NCBI GenBank assembly: GCA_946414025.1
Contig: CAMKMX010000025.1
Coordinates: forward strand, 1 to 47,363
Length of the DNA: 47,363 nucleotides
Origin: an uncultured Fibrobacter sp.
GTDB taxonomy: Bacteria > Fibrobacterota > Fibrobacteria > Fibrobacterales > Fibrobacteraceae
Reading direction: 5' to 3'
Position numbers and translations under genes: made by a program. Shown piece by piece: positions 31,804-39,966 of this stretch. The stretch's first letter is position 1. Every line of letters starts with the position of its first letter. Below the pieces are notes generated by a model, which saw only the letters and a list, made by a program, of their open reading frames with translations, did not search any database and was not told where the DNA came from.

Positions 31804-33681
31804 ATGTCATTTTCAAGTCGTTTTAAAATTGTCGCCATAGCACTTATGCTGGCGGTACCTTTTTCTTATGCCGCCAAGAATACCTCGGGCAAGGTCCGTT
31901 CCGTCATCGGCGACGTGACCACACAGAAAAAGTCCGAAGGCAACTGGGTTCCACTCCGCGTAGGGGCAAAGGTCAAAGAAAAAGACGTTATCCGAACCCT
32001 GGTAGAATCCCAGGCCATTGTGGCCCTGCCCGACGGCAGCACCATCTCGGTAGAAGAAAACTCCCTGGTGGAATTCTCCCAACTGGTATCCGAGGACGGG
32101 GTCCAGACGGCCATGACCGACATCAAGAGCGGAAAGGTCCGTTTTGACGTGCAAAAGCAAACCAGCAAGGAAAGTTCCTTCATGTTCAAGACCGGAACCG
32201 CCACGGCCGCCATCCGCGGAACTGACGGTGTCATCGGTATGAGCTCCAAGGGCACTCCCATCGCATCCCTCCGCAACGGACGCCTGGAAATCGACTTGTC
32301 CGGCAAGGTGGTAGGCATCAATGGAGGCCAAACGGCCGTCCCCAACGGCGACGATTTTCTGGTTTTGGAACTGTCCTCCTCGGGTGACCTGGATTTCTTG
32401 AACGAAATCGACGCCATGCTCAGCGATACCTCTATGACCGAAGACAAACTGAAAGCGGCTATCCAGGCAAAGGATATCGAGTACAAGGCAAAACAGACGG
32501 CCGCAAAGGATTCCCTCAAGTGCTTCTTTGAACCCCTCCCCGACACCATCTACACTCCAACCGTAACCATCAAGGGAACCTGCCCTGCCGGTGTGGGCGT
32601 CGAACTCAGTGGAGAAAGAATCGAATCGACCGGAGAACCGCTACAGTTTACCCCCAACTGGGCACCCAGTGCCTTTGGCGAAAAGAAATTCCCCGTGGTC
32701 TGCTACTCCGGTAAAGTAAGCTTTGACTGCGCCGGCCTGACGACCCTCTACATGCAACAGCCCGACACAACAGTCTCGGATTCAGGCAAAACCGCAATGA
32801 AACCGTTCAGTGTGACAACGGCCTCGCCTCTTGTTGTTTGTGAGACCGGCTCGGCCGTTATAGAAGGTGAATTTGACCCAGCAGATACGGCAGCAACCCT
32901 ATTTGTCAAACTTGGCAGCTACACCTCTCCCAACCTGGTTCCCCTAAGCGCAGAAGGGAAATGGACTCATACGATTACCATCAATGACCAGAAGGGCAAC
33001 TGGAACGAAAGATACGCTACCGTCGAATTCAACGGGGCTTCGGGCAATGTTAGTGCACGCATCGACCTCGCTATCGATAAAACCTGCAGCGCCATCAACC
33101 TGGGGCGTCCTGCACTCCTGTTCCAGGGCTCAGACCCCATCCGCTGCGAAGCCCGTGTTTACATTTCGGGCATCAAGGACGACATTGTCATTCTCTCTAC
33201 CGAAAGAGACCATATACCTCTCAAGGAAACATATTTTGACAAGAATGCCTTCTCCACCATCAAGCTCAAGCAGGGACTCCATGACTACACTTGGACAGCT
33301 CGAGACCAAGCAGGGAACAAATCTGAAATTAGAAAGAAACTTGGATGCTTCTCAAGTAGTGGCGCTGCCATTCATGTTCGTCACGGCAATAGGGAACGTT
33401 TGCGCGTGCCTCCACCACCCAATGGGGTCTCCAAAAAACTGGCAAAGGAGTTGCGTTTTGAAGTTACCGGAATTCAGCGAGACCCCAATCAAATCAAGAG
33501 CGTTTCCATCAAGAGAAACGGCGTGGAAATTCAGAAATATGAAGGCGAACTGAGTATCGACGATACCAAGTTCAATGAGCGCGTAGAACTCGAATACGGA
33601 AAGATAACCACATTCGATATCGAGGTCGTGCTAAAAGACGGCAGAAATCTTACAGCCAAAAAGGTTTACGAGGTACGCTAA
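31804..33681 (+). CDS. Exported FecR-domain protein
   Basis: A 625-residue periplasmic or surface protein with a signal peptide (ending FSYA). Residues about 25-180 form a FecR beta domain: GKVRSVIGDVTTQKK, VGAKVKEKDVIRTLVESQAIVALPDGS, and FMFKTGTATAAIRGTDGVIG. Such domains occur alone in surface proteins as well as in FecR anti-sigma factors; there is no membrane helix here, so a sigma regulator is unlikely. The rest is built of beta-sandwich, Ig-like segments with several cysteines (about 240-470). The Shine-Dalgarno GAGGGG lies 4 nt before the ATG. The stop directly abuts the start of the next gene (0 nt), so the two are one operon. Confidence 0.75.
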   Translation: MSFSSRFKIVAIALMLAVPFSYAAKNTSGKVRSVIGDVTTQKKSEGNWVPLRVGAKVKEKDVIRTLVESQAIVALPDGSTISVEENSLVEFSQLVSEDGVQTAMTDIKSGKVRFDVQKQTSKESSFMFKTGTATAAIRGTDGVIGMSSKGTPIASLRNGRLEIDLSGKVVGINGGQTAVPNGDDFLVLELSSSGDLDFLNEIDAMLSDTSMTEDKLKAAIQAKDIEYKAKQTAAKDSLKCFFEPLPDTIYTPTVTIKGTCPAGVGVELSGERIESTGEPLQFTPNWAPSAFGEKKFPVVCYSGKVSFDCAGLTTLYMQQPDTTVSDSGKTAMKPFSVTTASPLVVCETGSAVIEGEFDPADTAATLFVKLGSYTSPNLVPLSAEGKWTHTITINDQKGNWNERYATVEFNGASGNVSARIDLAIDKTCSAINLGRPALLFQGSDPIRCEARVYISGIKDDIVILSTERDHIPLKETYFDKNAFSTIKLKQGLHDYTWTARDQAGNKSEIRKKLGCFSSSGAAIHVRHGNRERLRVPPPPNGVSKKLAKELRFEVTGIQRDPNQIKSVSIKRNGVEIQKYEGELSIDDTKFNERVELEYGKITTFDIEVVLKDGRNLTAKKVYEVR

Positions 33682-36600
33682 ATGAAAAAAATCTTTAAAA
33701 GTACCGTCGCCACATTCTTTTTGGGAACAGCCTTTGTTTTCGCCCAAGAACCTGCACCTGCAGTCGCAGTTCCCACACAGCCAACCACCCAAGCTTCCGA
33801 AGCTCCCGCTCCTGAACCGGGACAACAGGGAGCAGCCGCCACCGTAGCAGAGGCTCCTGTTCAAGAGGCTATTCCAACAGCAACCGAGCCCCAGCCAGTA
33901 GCTACAGAAGTTGCCCCTGCACAAACCGAGGCTGCTCCCGTCGCCGAGGCTCCCGCCGATGCTGTTCCCGCACCAGTTGAATCCACCCCTGTGGCCGAAG
34001 CGCCTGCAGATGTTTCAGCCGAACCCGTAACCGAAACCGCAGAAGCAGTTCCCGCAACAGCGCAACCCCCTGTCGAGGCCGCTCCTGTGGCAGCCCCAGT
34101 ACCTGTTGCAGAACCAGCACCCGAACCTGTAAATACTCAACTTGCAGGAACAGAACTTCAGGGAGAGCTCCACGGATTCCTGAAAGCGGACAAATCCCCG
34201 TACCTAGTAAATGGAATAGTTTCTGTCGCAGCCAATACAGTATTGGTCATTGAGCCGGGAACTACAATCATGTTCACCAAGGGTAGTTCGCTGATGGTGA
34301 ATCAAGGACAGCTTGTGGTAGCGGGTTCCGCCACATCCCCAGTAGTGTTCCGTTCCGCCATGAGTGTTCCAGCTGCAGGCGACTGGGCAGGAATTACAGT
34401 CATTGGAGAGAACAACTCCGAAATTCGCAATGCCCAAATCCTCAACGCCACCAATGGCCTTGTCGTCGAAAATGGCAACCTGAAAATTCAGAATTCCCTT
34501 GTAGAAGGGTCTAGCGGTTATGGTATTTATGCCCGTAATGCATCTATTGTCGTAAGCGACGGGCAGTTCAAGAACAACCAGGTTGCCCTGAACCTTTCCC
34601 ACTACGCCCAAGGCGAAATAGAGCGTTCCAACTTTGAAGGAAACAATGTTGCCCTGCTGAATTCCAAGCTTTCCAAAAGCAACATTTCTTCCTCGAATTT
34701 CAGAAATAACGGTACAGCCGTAGTCAATATGGGCAACACCCTTATCGACTTGAACAAGGCTTCCGTAGAAGACAATACCATTGGTATAGCCACGGCAGAA
34801 ATCCTTGCGCCGGAAGTTATGGAAAACGCCAAAAACAACAAAGAAAATTTCAGTGACAAGGCAGAAGAAACCGCGGCAACCCTCCCCCCCGAGCCGGAAG
34901 TACCAGGCACAGAACGCAAGAACCTTAACCCCACCGACAAGGCCTATGTTGTATTCGATACAGAAACAGACTCAGATTCTACGCAAAAAAGCTGGTCAAT
35001 CCTTGGCAACTTGATGCTTGGCTGGAATTATCATTATGTCCGCACCCGTACCCATCATAGCGACACGCCGGATATCATGGGAACGGATACCATTCTCAAG
35101 GGCAACCGTTACAAGAACTATTTCCAGGTGCCAGGCTTTGCCGAAAACGCTTCGGTGTATTTGCTGATGATTTCTCCAGAAGGCAAAACCATCGAATTTA
35201 CTATGGACGCTACTTCGGATTCATGGAACAAGTTCTCTCCAAACCCAGTAACACTACGCTATAACGACAGCTACAACAGCGTCAACTTGGGTGATATCCA
35301 GATGATGGGCGGAGACATCTACATGTCCGGCATGCCCTTATTCGGTGCTGAATACACGCTCTCCCTGCTCAAGAACAATGCAGATCAACCCCTGTTCCAG
35401 CTGGAAGGATTCTTTGGCGAAGCCAAACGTTCTCTAGTTCCCCACAACCGTCATCCCTACTTCTACAACGACTATATTGACGATGGCGAAGCCCAAGCAC
35501 AGCGCCTCGCTTACGGCGGATTCCTGAAATGGGCTCCTGTACGCAGGTTTGATGCCAAGGTGGGTGCAATTTACGCCAATGACGAACTTGAAGACCCACT
35601 GCTTCGCGATGGGGCAAAGGCGACCACCCTTACCACCGACCCGTTGCAAGAAGCATTTACCATGTATGCCGAAGGAAACTGGCTGTTTTTCCCGGGCGAC
35701 ATCGAGCTGAACGGGCAGATTGCCGTCGGACGTGCCGACACCACTGATGCCATACGCCAGAGAGCCATCAATAAGGTTTTCTCCAATGCAGGTCTGAATA
35801 CATCCAGTTACACGCTTCTCCGTAAATTGATGCAGAGTGAAAGTCAGACTGACTGGCTGACCAATGCCGAGTTAGAAGAAATTTTCGGTGACAACACCAA
35901 CATGACAAAAGGCCAAATGCTACAGAAATTGCATGAGCTCGTAAAAGAAGCGAAGAAGGTTCAGAAAGAGGTCGAAAACGACCGCGATGATGACCGCGTG
36001 CTAGGCCAACACTGGGGTAGCCAGAACTTCGCTCTTGGAGCATCCTTGAACTGGAGTATCAACAGAACAAGAATTGCAGGTCATTTTAAGTACATTGGCG
36101 AAGAGTTTTACAGCGCCGGTTCACCGGACCAGCTTTCCAACACCCGCGAATTCGGAGCTAGCCTAGAACAGGACATCAAGAAATTCTGGATTCTTGGATT
36201 GGAATACCAAATCAACGTAGAAAATGCGGCCCACGGAAGAAAGAAAAACCTGGCAGGACTTGCAGAAGGCACCCATTTCGGTTTGGTTTCCGATGACGAA
36301 AGCGACTGGTTCGAAACTCACGAGTTGGACAACGACCGTACGAAATACATTCATAATTTTGGTTTGGGCAACACCTTTACCGTCAACCCCAGAGTCCAAA
36401 TCACGGCGGGCTACAACCTAGAATACAGAGACCAGTACCGTCCTTTACAGCTCCGGGGCAACTACATGCTGGACGATGGTGTTTACAGGGATGATTTCTT
36501 TACCAAGGGCAAGGGGTCAAAGATTGCCATCGTGAACGGCGATACCGTCATGGTGGATTCCGCACGCTGGGCAAACTACATGTCTATGTCGGACGAGCCT

Positions 36601-37215
36601 TACCTCGCCTCCAAATTTGAAGAAAGACTCTACAAGCAAAGCATCAAGGCCGGGATATCCTTCAAAGCTGCCCAGTCCGTGTTCAAAATCAACGGCCGTT
36701 GGACACTGCGTACAGACGATTCCAAGTTCCACAAGGACAGCTTAATCGATGAAATGGATATGGATTTGGAAGACACGACCTGGGCAAAACTGGGTTATTA
36801 CTACGGTGGAAGTGACTACTTTGAACAGAGCTACCCGTTAAGCATCACCACAACCTTGAAGGGCATGCAAAACCTCTTCCAGGTGACTTACCGCCTGAAA
36901 TCTTATACTCGTGATGAGATGACCGAAGACGAAATCACCGTAGAAGACGAATTAGAAATTCCCTTCATGAATCGTTTCATGGTCCTTTCCTTGAATGGTC
37001 AGTTCCGCTACATGCTTACGGAATGGACTGATTCCGACGAGGACTTCGACGAAGAAGAAATGGACGTGCTTGGGAAACTCAACCTGCGGTTCAACCACAG
37101 CAAGCACCTGTACAGTGACTGGTACGTAGGTTCGGCCATCTATTATCGTCCGGACTACCTGTCCAACGAATACAAGGACATCTACGGCGGCATCAACCTG
37201 AACTACGTGTTCTAA
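33682..37215 (+). CDS. Giant outer-membrane protein: Pro/Ala/Glu-rich linker, beta-helix, beta-barrel
   Basis: A 1177-residue protein. After the signal peptide (ending VFAQ) is a 130-residue Pro/Ala/Glu/Val-rich stretch of VAEAP/PAPVE units, like periplasm-spanning linkers of TonB. A beta-helix follows (about 165-380: KSPYLVNGIVSVAANTVLV, IEPGTTIMF, SPVVFRSA), homologous to the secreted protein at 27377. The last 700 residues look like a large beta-barrel with aromatic-rich strands, ending in NLNYVF. I infer an outer-membrane protein that displays its helix on one side. It directly abuts the FecR-domain gene. No TonB box or plug domain was seen, so a TonB-dependent receptor is unlikely. Confidence 0.72.
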   Translation: MKKIFKSTVATFFLGTAFVFAQEPAPAVAVPTQPTTQASEAPAPEPGQQGAAATVAEAPVQEAIPTATEPQPVATEVAPAQTEAAPVAEAPADAVPAPVESTPVAEAPADVSAEPVTETAEAVPATAQPPVEAAPVAAPVPVAEPAPEPVNTQLAGTELQGELHGFLKADKSPYLVNGIVSVAANTVLVIEPGTTIMFTKGSSLMVNQGQLVVAGSATSPVVFRSAMSVPAAGDWAGITVIGENNSEIRNAQILNATNGLVVENGNLKIQNSLVEGSSGYGIYARNASIVVSDGQFKNNQVALNLSHYAQGEIERSNFEGNNVALLNSKLSKSNISSSNFRNNGTAVVNMGNTLIDLNKASVEDNTIGIATAEILAPEVMENAKNNKENFSDKAEETAATLPPEPEVPGTERKNLNPTDKAYVVFDTETDSDSTQKSWSILGNLMLGWNYHYVRTRTHHSDTPDIMGTDTILKGNRYKNYFQVPGFAENASVYLLMISPEGKTIEFTMDATSDSWNKFSPNPVTLRYNDSYNSVNLGDIQMMGGDIYMSGMPLFGAEYTLSLLKNNADQPLFQLEGFFGEAKRSLVPHNRHPYFYNDYIDDGEAQAQRLAYGGFLKWAPVRRFDAKVGAIYANDELEDPLLRDGAKATTLTTDPLQEAFTMYAEGNWLFFPGDIELNGQIAVGRADTTDAIRQRAINKVFSNAGLNTSSYTLLRKLMQSESQTDWLTNAELEEIFGDNTNMTKGQMLQKLHELVKEAKKVQKEVENDRDDDRVLGQHWGSQNFALGASLNWSINRTRIAGHFKYIGEEFYSAGSPDQLSNTREFGASLEQDIKKFWILGLEYQINVENAAHGRKKNLAGLAEGTHFGLVSDDESDWFETHELDNDRTKYIHNFGLGNTFTVNPRVQITAGYNLEYRDQYRPLQLRGNYMLDDGVYRDDFFTKGKGSKIAIVNGDTVMVDSARWANYMSMSDEPYLASKFEERLYKQSIKAGISFKAAQSVFKINGRWTLRTDDSKFHKDSLIDEMDMDLEDTTWAKLGYYYGGSDYFEQSYPLSITTTLKGMQNLFQVTYRLKSYTRDEMTEDEITVEDELEIPFMNRFMVLSLNGQFRYMLTEWTDSDEDFDEEEMDVLGKLNLRFNHSKHLYSDWYVGSAIYYRPDYLSNEYKDIYGGINLNYVF

Positions 37216-37239
37216 GGTTTTCTGCTGGCGGCAAGGGCC

Positions 37240-38913
37240 ATGTACTCTTACTGTTTTCACGAACTTCCCGTTGCCCTAGAAAAAAAAGGCAAGTTTCGGG
37301 AAGTTCTTGCCAAAGAGCTGAAACTCCACCCGGAACAGATTTTCAATCTGGCGGTGGAGCGTTTTTCGCTGGACTCCCGCCGGAAAGGTTCCCCTCACTG
37401 GTCTTATAATGTCCGTTTCGAGGTTCAGCAAAAACTGAAAACCTTCGGTAACAACGCCAAGGGGCTCGTAGAAGCGGTTCCAGCAAAACAAGACCCGAAA
37501 GAGGCAGCCCTGGCAGGCACCGTGCAAATGCCCGGGCATGTAGATATTGTGGGTGCAGGTCCGTCAGGGCTCTGGGCGGCCCTGCACCTTTTACGCAAGG
37601 GCTATTCCGTAGATCTTTACGAGCAAGGCAAGCCCGTAGAGGAACGATTCCGCGATATACGCCGGTTCTTTGTGGACCGAAAGTTCAACGCCCGCAGTAA
37701 TGTTCTCTTTGGCGAGGGCGGAGCCGGAGCTTTCAGTGACGGCAAGCTCAACACCCGGAGCAGGAACGCATTTTCGGAACAAGTCCTGCACGACATGGTG
37801 GATTTCGGGGTGGACCAAGATGTCATCACCTTCGCAAAGCCACACATCGGAACAGACAGGCTTGTGCTGATGCTCCGGAAAATCCGTGCAGAAATTGCCC
37901 GACTGGGTGGGCAAATCCATTTTTATTCGGCCCTGACAGATGTAGAAATCCAGAATGGCCACATTTCTGCCATCAAGATTGAAGACGAAACCACTCCGCA
38001 GGGTGCGTGGAAGCGCAGCGAAGCGCTGGTCCTTGCCACGGGACATTCCTGTCGGGATATTTACCAGATGTTGCAAGCCCGTGGCGTAGCACTTGAAAGC
38101 AAGGCCTTTGCCATGGGCGTTCGGGTGGAGCACCCCCAGGAGTTGATAAACCTGCGACAACTTGGCCGAGGTGTCGATACACGCCTCACCGGAGCTGCGG
38201 AATATTTCCTAGCCACACCGACACTGGACAAAACATGCAGCGCCTACAGTTTTTGCATGTGCCCCGGCGGCGTGCTGGTGCCCTGCGCTTCTGAACCAGT
38301 GACACTTGCCACCAACGGCATGAGCTATAGCCGTCGAAACGGACCTCTTGCCAACGGGGCCATCGTGGTTCCCATAGAGGCCAGCGAAAAACTCTTCGGT
38401 GGACTGGAATTCCAGCGGAAAACGGAGGCGGACGCCTTCAATGTGGGCGGGAAGAACTACAGCGCTCCGGCACAGACCATCAAGGCATTCATGGAACACC
38501 GGCTGGACAAGAAACTGCCCAAGTCCACCTACCCCTGCGGGATTGTACCCGTCAACACTTGGGACTGGATGGACCAGCGAATTTGCCAGAGCCTTTACGA
38601 AGGTTTTTTGAGCTTTGACCGGAAAATTCCCGGATTCATTGCAGAAGGCCTCATTGTGGCTCCCGAAACCAGGACCAGTTCACCCCTGCGCATCACCCGA
38701 GACAGCGCCACCCTAGAAAGCGCGAATACCAAGGGGCTGTTCGTGCTGGGCGAAGGGGCCGGCTATGCAGGCGGGATTGTCACCAGCGCCGCCGACGGAG
38801 TGAGACTGGCCTACTACGCGAAGAATTTAAAGGACACAATTCAGAATTCAGATTTCGGAATTCGGAATTGTTTTAATGATAATAACTCCGAATTCATAAA
38901 TCCGAAATCATAA
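37240..38913 (+). CDS. FAD-dependent oxidoreductase (COG2509-like), with repeat-derived C-terminal tail
   Basis: A 557-residue flavoprotein. An N-terminal domain of about 90 residues (YSYCFHELPVALEKK) is followed by a Rossmann FAD-binding motif VDIVGAGPSGLWAALHLL (about 103-120). GEGGAGAFSDGKLNTRSR is the hallmark of this uncharacterised dehydrogenase family, and the end has FVLGEGAGYAGGIVTSAADG. Function is not known, though relatives are annotated as NAD-utilising dehydrogenases. The last 25 or so residues (from about IQNSDFG) come from the 7-nt repeat array at 38839, so the real domain probably ends near YAKNLKD. It follows the outer-membrane protein gene by 24 nt and precedes the RluA-type gene by 6 nt. 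Confidence 0.82.
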   Translation: MYSYCFHELPVALEKKGKFREVLAKELKLHPEQIFNLAVERFSLDSRRKGSPHWSYNVRFEVQQKLKTFGNNAKGLVEAVPAKQDPKEAALAGTVQMPGHVDIVGAGPSGLWAALHLLRKGYSVDLYEQGKPVEERFRDIRRFFVDRKFNARSNVLFGEGGAGAFSDGKLNTRSRNAFSEQVLHDMVDFGVDQDVITFAKPHIGTDRLVLMLRKIRAEIARLGGQIHFYSALTDVEIQNGHISAIKIEDETTPQGAWKRSEALVLATGHSCRDIYQMLQARGVALESKAFAMGVRVEHPQELINLRQLGRGVDTRLTGAAEYFLATPTLDKTCSAYSFCMCPGGVLVPCASEPVTLATNGMSYSRRNGPLANGAIVVPIEASEKLFGGLEFQRKTEADAFNVGGKNYSAPAQTIKAFMEHRLDKKLPKSTYPCGIVPVNTWDWMDQRICQSLYEGFLSFDRKIPGFIAEGLIVAPETRTSSPLRITRDSATLESANTKGLFVLGEGAGYAGGIVTSAADGVRLAYYAKNLKDTIQNSDFGIRNCFNDNNSEFINPKS

Positions 38914-38917
38914 TTCA
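38839..38917. repeat. Heptamer repeats and nested inverted repeats at the 3' end of the oxidoreductase gene
   Basis: The left side has AATTCAG, AATTCAG, ATTTCGG and AATTCGG. The right side has AATTCAT, AAATCCG, AAATCAT and AATTCAT. Together they form two nested perfect inverted repeats: GATTTCGGA (38851-38859) with TCCGAAATC (38901-38909), and GAATTCGGA (38858-38866) with TCCGAATTC (38887-38895). The array covers the last coding bases and stop of the oxidoreductase and reaches the next start. Confidence 0.75.
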
Positions 38918-38919
38918 TC

Positions 38920-39921
38920 ATGATTACCCGCACTATCGACCGAAACTTTGCCAACATGCGCCTGGACCGTTTTTTACGGAAGGCTTTTCCAGACGAATCA
39001 TTGTCCGTTTTCTTTGCTATCCTGCGTAAAAAGAAAGTCCGGGTGAACGGAGCCGTGGGCAAGGCAAACCAGATGCTCCAGGAAGGCGATACCGTCTGCA
39101 TTTACGAGAATTTGAAAAGCGTTGTAAATTCGGAATCCGGAACACAAAATTCGGAAGTGAAAAACACCGAAAAGAAAGGCTGGACTAAAGCCAGCACAGC
39201 CGCCGACCGAAAAAAAGGCTGGGGCACTCAGGAACTGGACATCATCTTGGAAACCGAAGACTACCTGGTGGTAAACAAGCCTTCGGGCATGCCCAGCCAG
39301 CCGGGAAGCGGGACCCGCCCTGGCGAAAGCCTGGTGGAGCACCTCTGGGAATGGGGCAAGCGGGAACATCTCGACTTCAAGCCTACCCTCGCCCACCGTT
39401 TGGACCAGGAAACCTCGGGACTTTTGCTGGTGGCACTTCACGGCGACACCCTGCGGGACCTAACCCGTCTGATTCGTGAACACGAAGTCAAGAAATACTA
39501 CCTGGCCCTAGTCAAAGGGAATCTCGAAAAAGAAAAAGGAACCATCGAAGCCTCCCTCACCCGCACAGACAATGCCAAGGGCTCCAAGATGCAGATTGAC
39601 GAAAAAGGGAAAAAGTCCATCACCCATTATAGCGTCAAAAAACACTACAACGGCTACGACCTGGTAAAAATCAACCTGGAAACAGGCCGTATGCACCAGA
39701 TCAGGGCGCACTTCGCAAGCATCGGGCATCCACTCTTGGGAGACACCCGTTACGGAGATTTTGCCCTGAATCGTGAATTCAAGAAACAATACGGACTGAA
39801 CCGACTGTTTTTGCACAGCAGCCACCTGGAATACCCCTGGCAAGGCAAGAATACGGTCCAGGAATGCCCCCTGCCCAAGGAACTGCAGGACGTCCTAAAA
39901 AATTTGTCCACATCAATGTAA
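38920..39921 (+). CDS. RluA-family pseudouridine synthase with repeat-derived interdomain linker
   Basis: A 333-residue RNA-modifying enzyme. An S4 RNA-binding domain (about 10-65, LDRFLRKAFPDESLSV) is followed by a catalytic RluA domain with AHRLDQETSGLLLVA, which holds the catalytic Asp. KYYLALVKG, ETGRMHQIRAHFASIGHPLLGDTRYG and the LHSSHLEYPW ending follow. It makes pseudouridine in 23S rRNA or tRNA, and the site cannot be read from sequence (RluC and RluD share this layout). The linker between domains (about 65-105) is encoded by 7-nt repeats, giving a 7-residue pattern (NSESGTQ, NSEVKNT). The linker is longer than in typical relatives. The gene follows the oxidoreductase by 6 nt. Confidence 0.9.
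   Translation: MITRTIDRNFANMRLDRFLRKAFPDESLSVFFAILRKKKVRVNGAVGKANQMLQEGDTVCIYENLKSVVNSESGTQNSEVKNTEKKGWTKASTAADRKKGWGTQELDIILETEDYLVVNKPSGMPSQPGSGTRPGESLVEHLWEWGKREHLDFKPTLAHRLDQETSGLLLVALHGDTLRDLTRLIREHEVKKYYLALVKGNLEKEKGTIEASLTRTDNAKGSKMQIDEKGKKSITHYSVKKHYNGYDLVKINLETGRMHQIRAHFASIGHPLLGDTRYGDFALNREFKKQYGLNRLFLHSSHLEYPWQGKNTVQECPLPKELQDVLKNLSTSM
39124..39170. repeat. Heptamer-like repeats inside the RluA-type gene
   Basis: Successive 7-base units AATTCGG, AATCCGG, AACACAA, AATTCGG and AAGTGAA lie in the coding sequence between the two domains. They match the AATTCGG units of the array 250 bases upstream. Confidence 0.6.
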
Positions 39922-39966
39922 CGAAGTTTTGACTAGAATTAAAACTTTAGAAAAGAGAGCGATCTA

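Noticed and set aside
39924..39947. AAGTTTT/AAAACTT hairpin between rluA-type and Mur ligase genes
   Set aside because: It is short, AT-only and lacks a T-run, so a terminator is not supported.
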